DNA of 64,000 nucleotides, from the NCBI GenBank assembly GCA_002339325.1, contig DDKK01000031.1, positions 1-64,000 of the forward strand. Direction: 5' to 3'. This document shows, one piece after another, positions 32,567-41,353 of the stretch (positions are counted from its first letter, which is position 1; every line of letters starts with the position of its first letter). The translations under genes and the position numbers were made by a program. Source of the stretch: Nitrospiraceae bacterium UBA2600 (lineage in GTDB: Bacteria; Nitrospirota; Thermodesulfovibrionia; Thermodesulfovibrionales; Thermodesulfovibrionaceae). The notes below the pieces were generated by a model, which saw only the letters and a list, made by a program, of their open reading frames with translations, was not told where the DNA came from and searched no databases.

Positions 32567-33429
32567 CTGCAATAATAGGTTGTGTAGTGGTTCTTGGAGC
32601 CGTGGTCGGTGGATATATAATGGAGCACGGTAATCTCTCTGTATTATTTCAACCTGCCGAAGTAGTTATAATCTTTGGAGCAGCTATAGGAGCTCTAATA
32701 ATTGCAGCTCCTCCCAATGTAGTTGTCGGTGTTGTCAAGGGTACATTATCGGTGCTCACAGGAGGTAAAAATTATTCCAAACAGGATTATCTCGACGTTC
32801 TTCTTTTACTTGCCGAACTATTTACAAAAATAAGAAAAGAAGGGCTTATTTCAATTGAACAGGATGTTGAAGACCCTGAAAACAGCTCGATTTTCTCTAA
32901 ATATCCTAAGTTCATGAAAAATCATCATGCCCTTCATTTATTGACCGATACATTAAGGACTGTCATGACAACAACTGTCTCACCATATGAACTCGAGAGC
33001 ATTCTAGACAATGAGCTTGAAACTCTTCACGAGATGGAATCTGCTCCTGCTAAAAATCTATCAAATATGGCCGATAGTCTTCCTGGTCTCGGTATTGTTG
33101 CTGCAGTTTTAGGCGTTGTTTTAACAATGGGAAAAATGAAAGAGCCTCCAGAGGTTATTGGACATTCTGTAGGAGCAGCTTTAGTCGGAACATTCATGGG
33201 AGTTCTCCTTTGTTACGGATTCGTAGGACCACTGGCAAGAAGAATGGAAGCTTCTATTAATCAGGAGAGAGAATATTTACAAACATTGAAATCCGCTTTA
33301 ATCTCCTTTGTAGGTGGTGCTGCTCCGCAAATAGCCGTTGAATTTGCAAGACGAAGCATTCCAGCCAATGTAAGACCCACTTTCCATGAACTTGAAGAAG
33401 AAATAAGGGCACTTAAGAGTGGCAGATAA
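32563..33429 (+). CDS. motA: Flagellar motor stator protein MotA (second copy)
   Basis: A 288-residue protein of the E. coli-type MotA family. It starts with IIGCVVVLGAVVGGYIMEHGN and FGAAIGALIIAAP, has a larger cytoplasmic region than the first copy, and carries NMADSLPGLGIVAAVLGVVLTM with the functional proline near residue 170. It pairs with the following motB and overlaps it by 11 bases. Together they would form a proton-type stator. Confidence 0.94.
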   Translation: MTAIIGCVVVLGAVVGGYIMEHGNLSVLFQPAEVVIIFGAAIGALIIAAPPNVVVGVVKGTLSVLTGGKNYSKQDYLDVLLLLAELFTKIRKEGLISIEQDVEDPENSSIFSKYPKFMKNHHALHLLTDTLRTVMTTTVSPYELESILDNELETLHEMESAPAKNLSNMADSLPGLGIVAAVLGVVLTMGKMKEPPEVIGHSVGAALVGTFMGVLLCYGFVGPLARRMEASINQEREYLQTLKSALISFVGGAAPQIAVEFARRSIPANVRPTFHELEEEIRALKSGR

Positions 33430-34222
33430 ACCAAAAACAACAATAATAGTAAAGAAAATCAAAAAAGGTCATGGTGAACATCATGGCGGAAGCTGGAAAG
33501 TTGCCTATGCTGACTTTGTCACGGCAATGATGGCTTTTTTCTTGCTTCTATGGCTTCTTTCGATGCTTGACCCTGTAAAAAGAGCAGCTGTTGCCGACTA
33601 CTTCAGATATTTCAATCTATTTCAATCGGGAAAATCCTTTCTTGAGCAGTCAACGACAATTCAGATGGAAGTAAAATCATCTGTTCAGGATATTACACCT
33701 ACGGAGACAGCTTCTGAAAAATTCAAAGAACAAATGAAAAAAATCATTGAAGAAAAACTAAAAGAATTAAAGGATCACATTATGATAGACACAGTAGAAG
33801 GCGGAGTAAGAATTCAGATTATAGACTTAGAAGGTGAGTCCATGTTTCCATCTGGCTCTGCAGAACCAACTAAAAAAGCAAAGGAGATTTTAAAAGTCGT
33901 AGCGGAAAACATAAAGGAAGAAAACGCAAAAGTTGCTGTTGAAGGACACACTGACTCAGTGCCTTATAAAAGAGGTAAAATAACAAACTGGGAACTTTCA
34001 ACCGATAGAGCCTCATCAGCTCGAAGAGAGCTTGAACAAAACGGTGTAGACCCTCGTAAAATCGCAAGAGTTGTAGGTTACGCCGATACCATGCCCCTTA
34101 TTCAAGATAATCCTCGAGACCCAAGAAACAGAAGAATCAGCATAATATTAATGTTTGAAAAGGAACAGCAAGCATCAAAAGTCAATATAATGCAGCAAAA
34201 TCAAACTCAGACAATTAAATAG
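33419..34222 (+). CDS. motB: Flagellar motor stator protein MotB (second copy)
   Basis: A 267-residue MotB with GTG start. GSWKVAYADFVTAMMAFFLLLWLL holds the proton-binding Asp (D32). A linker with a plug-like segment and an OmpA-like domain follow (VAVEGHTDSVPY near 178, RNRRISIILM near the end). The N-terminal KKGHGEHHGGSW is the classic MotB pattern. It ends three bases before the convergent purE gene. Confidence 0.95.
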   Translation: MADKPKTTIIVKKIKKGHGEHHGGSWKVAYADFVTAMMAFFLLLWLLSMLDPVKRAAVADYFRYFNLFQSGKSFLEQSTTIQMEVKSSVQDITPTETASEKFKEQMKKIIEEKLKELKDHIMIDTVEGGVRIQIIDLEGESMFPSGSAEPTKKAKEILKVVAENIKEENAKVAVEGHTDSVPYKRGKITNWELSTDRASSARRELEQNGVDPRKIARVVGYADTMPLIQDNPRDPRNRRISIILMFEKEQQASKVNIMQQNQTQTIK

Positions 34223-34225
34223 TTG

Positions 34226-34717
34226 TCAATCAAGTTCTTTCTTAATTTTTTCAGATTTTTCAAGCACTTTATTGTACATCTCTTTTCTTTTTTGTTTAAC
34301 TTTTTCTTTTACATCGGGATATTTCAAAGACAATATCTGGCAGGCAAGCCAGCCTGCATTTTCCGCTCCATTTATAGCAACTGTTGCAACAGGTATGCCA
34401 GGTGGCATCTGAACTGTTGAAAGTAAAGAATCAAAGCCATTTAGAGCTCCGCTTGCTACAGGAACTCCAATAACAGGTAAAGTTGTATGGGCAGCTATAA
34501 ATCCTGCAAGATGTGCTGCCATACCAGCAGCGGCTATTATTACCTCAATACCTCTTGCCTCAGCCTCTTCTGCATATTTTTTTGCTCTATCTGGTGTTCT
34601 ATGGGCTGAGCATACATCAAGCTCAAAAGGAATGCCCATCTCTTTTAAAACTTTTGCAGCTTTTTTCATTGTATCAAAGTCGCTGTCACTTCCCATTAAA
34701 ATCAAAACTTTTGCCAT
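34226..34717 (-). CDS. purE: N5-carboxyaminoimidazole ribonucleotide mutase
   Basis: PurE class I converts N5-CAIR to CAIR in purine synthesis. The 163-residue protein has MGSDSDFDTM, the AHRTPDR motif near residue 43, IIAAAGMAAHLAGFIAAHT and PVIGVPVASG. It overlaps the htpX stop by one base (TAATG). The purK partner is not in the window. Confidence 0.97.
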   Translation of the reverse strand: MAKVLILMGSDSDFDTMKKAAKVLKEMGIPFELDVCSAHRTPDRAKKYAEEAEARGIEVIIAAAGMAAHLAGFIAAHTTLPVIGVPVASGALNGFDSLLSTVQMPPGIPVATVAINGAENAGWLACQILSLKYPDVKEKVKQKRKEMYNKVLEKSEKIKKELD

Positions 34718-35565
34718 TAGTATCTTCCTCCTCTTACCATTGATTCTAATCTTTCAATTCTTTCTTCAATAGGCGGATGGGTGCTTAAAAGTTTCATAAT
34801 TGTCTTTCCTGAAAGAGGATTTACAATGAACAAATGGGCTGTTCCTGGATTTGCATCCATTGGTATTGCCTGAGAGGCATAGTGTAGCTTTTTCAGCGCA
34901 TTAGCAAGATAGAGAGGATTTCCAGCTATTTCAGCACCTTCTTCATCAGCCGCATACTCTCTTGATCTGCTTATGGCAAGTTGAATAATCATAGCAATTA
35001 TTGGAGCAATTATCATCATAAGAAGGGCAACTATTGGATGTCCACCTTCGTCATCGTCATGTCTTCCAAAGATGTTTGCCCACATTGCCATCTGAGCGAG
35101 ATATGATACGGCACCTGCGATTGTTGCAGCAATAGTGCTTATTAGTATATCTCTATGTTTGATATGAGCAAGTTCATGTCCTATTACTCCTTCAAGCTCT
35201 TCCCTTGAAAGAATCCTCATTATACCCGTTGTTACCGCTACTACGCCGTGTTTAGGAGACCTACCTGTAGCAAAAGCATTAGGCTGTTCCGAATCAATGA
35301 TATATACTTTTGGCATAGGTAGACCGGCTTTATGGGCAAGTCTTCTTACTATTCCATATAGCTCCGGAGCTTCAGATTCTGTAACTTCTCTTGCTCCATA
35401 CATGGAGAGAACAATCTTATGGCTAAAGAAATAAGCAAAAAAATTCATCGCCAAAGCCATAAAGAGTGCAATGGTAGCCCCTTGCTTGCCACCTACTACA
35501 GAACCCACAAAAATGAAAAATACAGAAAGAAAAACCATTAAAACTATTGTCTTCAATGTGTGCAT
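34717..35565 (-). CDS. htpX: Membrane metalloprotease HtpX
   Basis: HtpX degrades misfolded inner-membrane proteins. The 282-residue M48B protein has N-terminal helices (about 4-45), the zinc motif HELAHIKH near residue 129, two later hydrophobic segments (146-170, 185-205), and REYAADEEGAE with the third ligand. PNAFATGRSPKHGVVAVT is typical. I set the start at the ATG at 35565, since GGAGG is spaced for it and abuts the upstream GTG. Coupled to purE. Confidence 0.95.
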   Translation of the reverse strand: MHTLKTIVLMVFLSVFFIFVGSVVGGKQGATIALFMALAMNFFAYFFSHKIVLSMYGAREVTESEAPELYGIVRRLAHKAGLPMPKVYIIDSEQPNAFATGRSPKHGVVAVTTGIMRILSREELEGVIGHELAHIKHRDILISTIAATIAGAVSYLAQMAMWANIFGRHDDDEGGHPIVALLMMIIAPIIAMIIQLAISRSREYAADEEGAEIAGNPLYLANALKKLHYASQAIPMDANPGTAHLFIVNPLSGKTIMKLLSTHPPIEERIERLESMVRGGRY

Positions 35566-35705
35566 TTTACACACCTCCTCTGCTCAGTTTTTATAAAAAA
35601 TTCTTTAGAGGGTTAATAATATTAATTTACCATTAAACGTGGAAATATATCAATTTTCAATAGCTCTTGAGAGATATAAAATTCAACGAAACCGAAGCTA
35701 TCAAG

Positions 35706-35754
35706 TTGCAAGATATCGACTAAAAGTTTTATTATTAACAATAATTTAATAAAA
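35706..35754 (+). promoter_or_regulatory. feoAB promoter with AT-rich palindromic operator candidate
   Basis: TTGCAA (35706-35711), 18 bases, TATTAT (35730-35735). Overlapping the -10 is an inverted repeat, TTTTATTA (35727-35734) and TAATAAAA (35747-35754), with AT-rich interior. Its place suggests a repressor site such as a Fur- or DtxR-like regulator, but in AT-rich DNA this could be chance. The rest of the 35575-35705 gap shows nothing recognisable. Confidence 0.42.
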
Positions 35755-35765
35755 TTGAGGATTAA

Positions 35766-35996
35766 ATGAAAACTCTAATTAATATAGAAAACGGTAAGAA
35801 AGTTAAGATATTAAAAATTTCTGGAGGAAAGGGAATTAGACAACATCTTCAATGTCTCGGCATCCATATTGGAGATGTGGTGACTCTAAAGAAAAGCTCT
35901 TTCTTGGGCGGTCCTGTTCTTCTGGAGATAAATGGTTATGATATTGCATTAGGAAAGGGAATTGCCTCTAAAATAGAGGTTGAGGAAATAGAATGA
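35766..35996 (+). CDS. feoA: Ferrous iron transport protein A
   Basis: FeoA is a 76-residue SH3-like cytoplasmic protein that works with FeoB. The pattern GKKVKILKISGGKGIRQHLQCLGIHIGDVVTLKK, then GPVLLEINGYDIALGKGIASKIEVE, is typical. GAGG lies upstream of the ATG. It overlaps feoB by ATGA. Confidence 0.93.
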   Translation: MKTLINIENGKKVKILKISGGKGIRQHLQCLGIHIGDVVTLKKSSFLGGPVLLEINGYDIALGKGIASKIEVEEIE

Positions 35997-37906
35997 AGAT
36001 TGCCTTTATAGGGCAGCCCAATGCTGGAAAAAGCACCATTTTTAATGGACTTGCAGGATACAAAACAGTAACAGCTAATTTCCCCGGACAAACTGTTCAC
36101 TACACTGTAAGTAATGTAACAGTAGGCGAAGAGACCTTTGAAATTGTTGATCTACCCGGTATCTACTCTCTTACGGCAATAGATAAAGCAGAACTTGAAT
36201 CAAGAAAATTCATCCTATCGGGCAAAGCAGATGTAGTAATAAACGTTATTGATGCCTCCACTCTATCAAGAAGCTTAGAGTTAACGATTCAACTGGCAGA
36301 ACTACAAGTTCCAATGGTTATCTGTCTAAATATGATTGATGAAGCCAAGAGAAAAGGCCTTGAGATAAATCTCAAAAAGCTCTCCGAAGTCTTTGACGTA
36401 CCAGTTATTGAAACTATTGCTAATAAAGGAATAGGTCTCAGTAAAATATTCACATCTGCAAAAGAGGCTTTTTATAAGAATAAAATTCCGAAAATTCAAC
36501 ATTTCCATAAAGACATAGAGGAAAAAATCGAAGAAATAGAAAAAATAATTCCCTCAAAGTTACTACCCAATATTCCAAGACGCTATATAGCGATAAAGTT
36601 GTTAGAAGGCGATGCCGAACTTTTTGAGGACTTGAGAGATTACAAGGAGCTTATATTAAAAATTAATGAAATCCGGGACGAAATAAAAAGTTCTCACGGA
36701 AGACACGCTGATACAGTCATATCCTCTGAGAGACATGCTTTAACAATGAATATTTTTGAAGAGGTCACAAAGGTTGGTGAACCTATAAAATCGGCAAGAG
36801 AAAAATTAGATGACCTTCTTACAAACAGATTTCTCGGCTATCCCCTTCTCTTTTCTATTTTATTTGGAATATTTTTCCTGGTTTTTGAAGTGGGAAAACT
36901 TTTAGAAGAACCTCTCGTCCATATCTTTGATTCACTAATCAAGAGATTACCCGAATATATTAGCGAAAATACTCTGACTTTCTATATTATTAAAGGCTTA
37001 CTCGAAGGATTTGCTGGTGGACTTGGTGTTGCAATCCCTTATTTAATACCTTTTTTTATTGGTCTTACCATTCTTGAAGATGTTGGATATCTACCAAGAA
37101 TGGCATTTTTAATGGATACTATAATGCACAGAATAGGGCTTCACGGAAAAAGTGTCCTTCCTTTCATAATATCTTATGGATGCAATGTTCCGGGAGTAAT
37201 GGCTACGAGAATACTCGAATCTCCCAGGGACAGATTTATAACAGCCGCTCTTTCTGTTTTTATCCCCTGTGCCGCAAGAACTACCGTTATATTTGGGCTT
37301 GTAGGAGCATTTATTGGCGGAATTGCTGCAGCAGGACTGTATATCCTCAATCTTTTAGTAATCATGACGATGGGAGCTATACTTACTCGCTTTATTCCAG
37401 AAATCACCCCTGGATTAATTATGGAAATTCCACCTCTTCGAATTCCGACCCTAAAAAATGTTTTTATGAAAACATGGTTAAGATTAAAAGATTTTACAGT
37501 AGTTGCTTGGCCACTTCTTGTTTTAAGCAGTATCATACTAAGTTTTCTTGAATTTCTAAATCTTGACAGTGTTCTAAATCAGATTTTTAAGCCATTAGTG
37601 AGCTGGATTTTAGGGCTTCCCGAACAAACGGGTATAACTCTCATTTTTGGAATATTAAGAAAAGAACTTTCAATGATAATGCTATTTCAAGCGCTGGATA
37701 CGACTAATATAGGTCAACTAATGACAAAGACTCAGATAATTGTTTTCACTATTTTTACGATATTTTATCTGCCCTGCATAGGAACTCTGGGCGTTCTAAT
37801 AAGGGAAATAGGTATTAAAAAGGCCATGCTCGTTACCATTCTAACAATAACAGTTGCTGTATTTCTCTCTGTCCTTTCAAGGTTAATATTAGAGACAGTT
37901 TTTTGA
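35993..37906 (+). CDS. feoB: Ferrous iron transport protein B
   Basis: FeoB is the GTPase-linked Fe2+ permease, important in anaerobes. The 637-residue protein has a G domain with GQPNAGKST (7-15), the switch TVTANFPGQTVHY, DLPGIYSL and NMID. A helical spacer follows, then the membrane part with YGCNVPGVMATRILE near 400 and PCAARTTVIFGL near 425. It is at the short end of the family, with a brief C-terminus. A candidate metal-responsive operator lies upstream of feoA. Confidence 0.96.
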   Translation: MKIAFIGQPNAGKSTIFNGLAGYKTVTANFPGQTVHYTVSNVTVGEETFEIVDLPGIYSLTAIDKAELESRKFILSGKADVVINVIDASTLSRSLELTIQLAELQVPMVICLNMIDEAKRKGLEINLKKLSEVFDVPVIETIANKGIGLSKIFTSAKEAFYKNKIPKIQHFHKDIEEKIEEIEKIIPSKLLPNIPRRYIAIKLLEGDAELFEDLRDYKELILKINEIRDEIKSSHGRHADTVISSERHALTMNIFEEVTKVGEPIKSAREKLDDLLTNRFLGYPLLFSILFGIFFLVFEVGKLLEEPLVHIFDSLIKRLPEYISENTLTFYIIKGLLEGFAGGLGVAIPYLIPFFIGLTILEDVGYLPRMAFLMDTIMHRIGLHGKSVLPFIISYGCNVPGVMATRILESPRDRFITAALSVFIPCAARTTVIFGLVGAFIGGIAAAGLYILNLLVIMTMGAILTRFIPEITPGLIMEIPPLRIPTLKNVFMKTWLRLKDFTVVAWPLLVLSSIILSFLEFLNLDSVLNQIFKPLVSWILGLPEQTGITLIFGILRKELSMIMLFQALDTTNIGQLMTKTQIIVFTIFTIFYLPCIGTLGVLIREIGIKKAMLVTILTITVAVFLSVLSRLILETVF

Positions 37907-37917
37907 TTAAAAGTTTT

Positions 37918-38652
37918 TTACGTAAATTCCGAAAGAAATCTCCTAAACCTTAAAGGCAACCTATTTCTCTGTCTTTCATAACTTAGCCTCTCCGGTATGG
38001 CAATATCCTTAAAGTATCGCTGCCAGAGATTTATGAAAGAATCGATTTCAGAGGAAATATCAACTTCAAAACCATCTGCCCAGAGGAGTCTCCTATACTT
38101 CCCCGAATTAGCGAACAGCAGCTTTCTCAGAGAATCAAAGATTATAATTTTCTCATTGGGCAGTCTTTTTACAAAATGTAACCACAACTTTGGAAGAACG
38201 TTAAATTTAGGCTCAAATTTTGCAAAAAGAACTTTATCGGGAAGTTCGGTAAATCTTAAAAAACCTAACCATCGATGCTTCTCTCTTCTGAACATCCTCT
38301 CGGCATTATTTAGTTTGACAATATCCGAGTCCAGAGTATACCAGATTGAAGGATTTTCATAGCTTTGCCTTAAAACTCTTATTAAAGCATCCTCGATTTT
38401 TGCAGAATCACAGAGATAATAAAGATATATTTTTCTAAAAATCTCTTTAGGCAATTTCGAGCTTAAATACTTATAATATTTTTTTGCAGTCTCAATCTCT
38501 GTATATATCTGAAACGAGAAAAGGTCTAACTCTGAAGAGTGGAGTCTGCTGTTTTTTATAATTATTCCGTCGAAAGGAATTTGTTGATGAACATATCTGT
38601 AAAGAAGGGTCAAAAAGCCTTCTAAAGTGCCATCATAATAGATTGTTTGCAT
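37918..38652 (-). CDS. DUF4130 / TIGR03915-type protein, partner of radical SAM DNA-metabolism enzyme
   Basis: A 244-residue protein matching the DUF4130 family (start YYDGTLEGFLTLLY; later REKHRWLGFLRF, ADKVLFAKFEP-like and DSLRKLLFA stretches). It regularly accompanies the radical SAM family encoded just upstream here. In many bacteria the same protein is fused to a uracil-DNA glycosylase domain; this one lacks that fusion, ending after the DUF4130 region with a basic tail. Biochemical function is unknown; a DNA repair or modification role is inferred from those associations. It is four bases downstream of its partner. Confidence 0.82.
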   Translation of the reverse strand: MQTIYYDGTLEGFLTLLYRYVHQQIPFDGIIIKNSRLHSSELDLFSFQIYTEIETAKKYYKYLSSKLPKEIFRKIYLYYLCDSAKIEDALIRVLRQSYENPSIWYTLDSDIVKLNNAERMFRREKHRWLGFLRFTELPDKVLFAKFEPKFNVLPKLWLHFVKRLPNEKIIIFDSLRKLLFANSGKYRRLLWADGFEVDISSEIDSFINLWQRYFKDIAIPERLSYERQRNRLPLRFRRFLSEFT

Positions 38653-38656
38653 GGTT

Positions 38657-39883
38657 TTAGTTGAAAAGAGAAAGATTTCTCTCCTCGAGATATCGAGATT
38701 CGGTTTTCGAAACTTTCACTATTGGCTTACCTTTTATAGTGAGGAAATACTTAGCTCTCTTTAGAGGTACACCCAATTTTTTCAAAAATTCTTCTGTTAT
38801 CTCCCCATATTTCCTTGCCTTTATTATTTTTCTGGCTGAAATTGGCCCTATCCCAGGAATTCTTAGAAGCTCATAATAGTCCGCCTTTGTTATTTCGACT
38901 GGGAAAAAATCCAGATGTCTTAATGCCCATTGAAGTTTTGGGTCTGCAACAAGTGAGATATTGTCACCTTCCTCAAATATTTCATCAATAACAAATCCGT
39001 AAAATCTAAGCAACCAATCTGCTTGATAGAGTCTGTGTTCTCTCAAAAAAGGAGGTTCTTTTATGACAGGCAATTCCGAATCTTTGTTTACGGGAATATA
39101 AGCGGAATAATAGACTCTCCTTACCATTTTTTTCTTATAAAGACTGTCTGATAGGGAAAGAATGGTTTTATCAGTATCTGGTGTTGCTCCTATTATTAAC
39201 TGCGTTGAAGCAGAAGCTTTCTGTTTTCTCTCATTGTGTAAATCCCTGATTAGCTGCAAAGGACTGTATAGTTCTTTAAAATTCTTATCTGGCGCAAGCA
39301 TTCTGAGACTGTCTTCTGTTGGTAGTTCAAGATTTGAACTAACTCTATCAGCCAGTTTATAAGCTTCTTCAACTAATTCCCCTGATGCTCCTGGAATGAT
39401 TTTCAGATGAATATAACCATTGAAATAGTTTTTAAATCTCAATATCCGTAAAGCGTTAAGCATCAATTCCATAGTATAATCTGGGTTACGAACAATTCCC
39501 GAACTCAGAAATAATCCTTCAATATAGTTTCTTCTGTAAAATTCAACTGTCAAAGTTGCTATCTCTTGCGGAGATAAAATCGCTCTGGGCACATCATTTT
39601 TTATGCGGTTTATGCAGTATTTACAGTCATTTATGCAAATGTTAGTCATCAGAATTTTTAAAAGGGATACACATCGTCCATCGGAAGCCCAACTGTGACA
39701 TATACCGCTTAAGTGAGAATTACCAAGACCATAAGGATGGGTCTCTCTTTTTCCTCCAGAACTACTACAGGAGTTATCATATCTTGCAGACATAGAAAGA
39801 ATAGAAAGTCTCTTCATGATATCATTATCTTTGAAGATAATATTAGGCTTACTTCGGCTGAAATCTTTTAGCGTGGGAAGCAT
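38657..39883 (-). CDS. Radical SAM protein with helix-hairpin-helix, TIGR03916-type (UDG-linked)
   Basis: A 408-residue radical SAM enzyme with the cluster motif CINDCKYC near residue 83. It matches the family called putative DNA modification/repair radical SAM protein. The N-terminal RYDNSCSSSG and the SNLELPTED block are typical. A HhH motif follows (YYELLRIPGIGPISARKIIKARKYGEI, near 338-365), supporting nucleic acid binding. The family usually begins near the Met at residue 23 (39817), so the first 22 residues may be untranslated. There is no Shine-Dalgarno at either site. Substrate unknown. Confidence 0.85.
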   Translation of the reverse strand: MLPTLKDFSRSKPNIIFKDNDIMKRLSILSMSARYDNSCSSSGGKRETHPYGLGNSHLSGICHSWASDGRCVSLLKILMTNICINDCKYCINRIKNDVPRAILSPQEIATLTVEFYRRNYIEGLFLSSGIVRNPDYTMELMLNALRILRFKNYFNGYIHLKIIPGASGELVEEAYKLADRVSSNLELPTEDSLRMLAPDKNFKELYSPLQLIRDLHNERKQKASASTQLIIGATPDTDKTILSLSDSLYKKKMVRRVYYSAYIPVNKDSELPVIKEPPFLREHRLYQADWLLRFYGFVIDEIFEEGDNISLVADPKLQWALRHLDFFPVEITKADYYELLRIPGIGPISARKIIKARKYGEITEEFLKKLGVPLKRAKYFLTIKGKPIVKVSKTESRYLEERNLSLFN

Positions 39884-39970
39884 AATAATTTATGATTAAA
39901 AATAATTTATCTCCTTGTCAAGGCATAACTTAGAAAAAAAAGCCGTTCAAATCTGTTAAAATTATAAATT

Positions 39971-41353
39971 ATGAGTTTGCTTGAAAAAGTTGAAAAAACC
40001 GTTAAAAAGTATAACATGATTTCACAAGGAGATCATATACTGGTAGGACTTTCGGGAGGTCCTGACTCTGTGTGTCTCTTGAATGTTCTTAAAGAGCTTA
40101 GCTTAAAATTCAAATTAAAAATCTCTGCGGCATACATAAATCATGGACTAAGACCAGACGAAATTCCAGGAGAAATTCAATTTTGCCAGAGACTCTGCGA
40201 TGATTTAAATATTAACTTTCACACTAAAGAAATAAATGTTAGAGCCCTTGCTGAAATTGAGAAAATAAATATCCAAGAAGCAGCAAGAATTCTAAGATAT
40301 GAGGCTCTTGACCATATTAGCCTTAATATTAAAGCCCATAAAATTGCTGTTGCCCATAACGCCGATGACCAAGCAGAAACTGTAATAATGAGACTTCTCA
40401 GAGGAGCCGGACCCGCTGGCTTAGGCGGAATACCTCCTGTTAGAAAAAAATTAATTCGTCCTCTAATTGAAATCGAGAGAAGCGAAATCGAAGCCTTTTT
40501 AAGTGAAAGACAGATAACTTATCTGATTGATTCTTCTAATAAAAATACAAAATATCTACGAAACAAGATTAGACAAAATTTAATGCCAGTAATTAAATCC
40601 ATATCTCCATCAGCAACAAGAGCAATTGTAAGAACAGCAGAGATAATGCAGCAAGAGAATGACTTTATTAACACTTCTGTAACTAAAGCACTAATGAGAC
40701 TTATGAGCAGAAAGACTGATGAGAGGGTGGAACTTTTCTGTAATCCCATGGAAATATTAAATATCGTAATTCTAAGAAGGGCATTAAGAGTTGCCATAGA
40801 CAGTGTTAAAGGCCTCAGAGGCATAGATTTCGACCATATTGAAGCCATAATTGAACTTATAAAGAGAGGCAAAGCCGGAGACAGAGTATACTTACCAAAA
40901 GGAATAAGAGCTATAAAAGGTTATTCTACTCTAATAATCACAGCAGAAAAACCAAAAAAACTTTCCACATACATGGTGAATGAGCCTAAAGATGTTTTCA
41001 TCTCCGAAGCTTCTCTATTGATAAGCATAAAGGAATTCAAAAGAGACGAAATAAATTATTTTGGAGATGGAAAAAATACTGTAGTTGTAGATGCTGAAAA
41101 AATAAAATTCCCTCTTCTTATAAGGAGCAGAAAAGAAGGAGACTATTTTTATCCATTTGGATTTGGGAAAAGAAAAAAAATTCAGGATTTCTATGTGGAC
41201 GAGAAAATTCCAAGAGAAGACAGAGATTTAATCCCCATTATTGAAAGCAATGGAGAGATTATTCTTATCGCAGGATACAGACTTGACGACAGATTTAAAA
41301 TTAGTGATAATACAAAAAGATGTTTACAGATAAAAGTTATACCAAAATTGTAA
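39971..41353 (+). CDS. tilS: tRNA(Ile)-lysidine synthase
   Basis: TilS converts the wobble C of tRNA-Ile(CAU) to lysidine, restricting it to AUA codons. The 460-residue protein has the PP-loop SGGPDSVCLL near residue 30, HGLRPDE near 60, AHNADDQAETVIMRLLRGAGPAGLGGIPP near 133-160, and RYLRNKIR-type YLRNKIRQNLMP. The C-terminal domain carries RSRKEGDYFYPFGFGKRKKIQDF. A TAAAAT box ends eight bases before the ATG and there is no Shine-Dalgarno. It overlaps the PDZ gene by 34 bases. Confidence 0.96.
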   Translation: MSLLEKVEKTVKKYNMISQGDHILVGLSGGPDSVCLLNVLKELSLKFKLKISAAYINHGLRPDEIPGEIQFCQRLCDDLNINFHTKEINVRALAEIEKINIQEAARILRYEALDHISLNIKAHKIAVAHNADDQAETVIMRLLRGAGPAGLGGIPPVRKKLIRPLIEIERSEIEAFLSERQITYLIDSSNKNTKYLRNKIRQNLMPVIKSISPSATRAIVRTAEIMQQENDFINTSVTKALMRLMSRKTDERVELFCNPMEILNIVILRRALRVAIDSVKGLRGIDFDHIEAIIELIKRGKAGDRVYLPKGIRAIKGYSTLIITAEKPKKLSTYMVNEPKDVFISEASLLISIKEFKRDEINYFGDGKNTVVVDAEKIKFPLLIRSRKEGDYFYPFGFGKRKKIQDFYVDEKIPREDRDLIPIIESNGEIILIAGYRLDDRFKISDNTKRCLQIKVIPKL

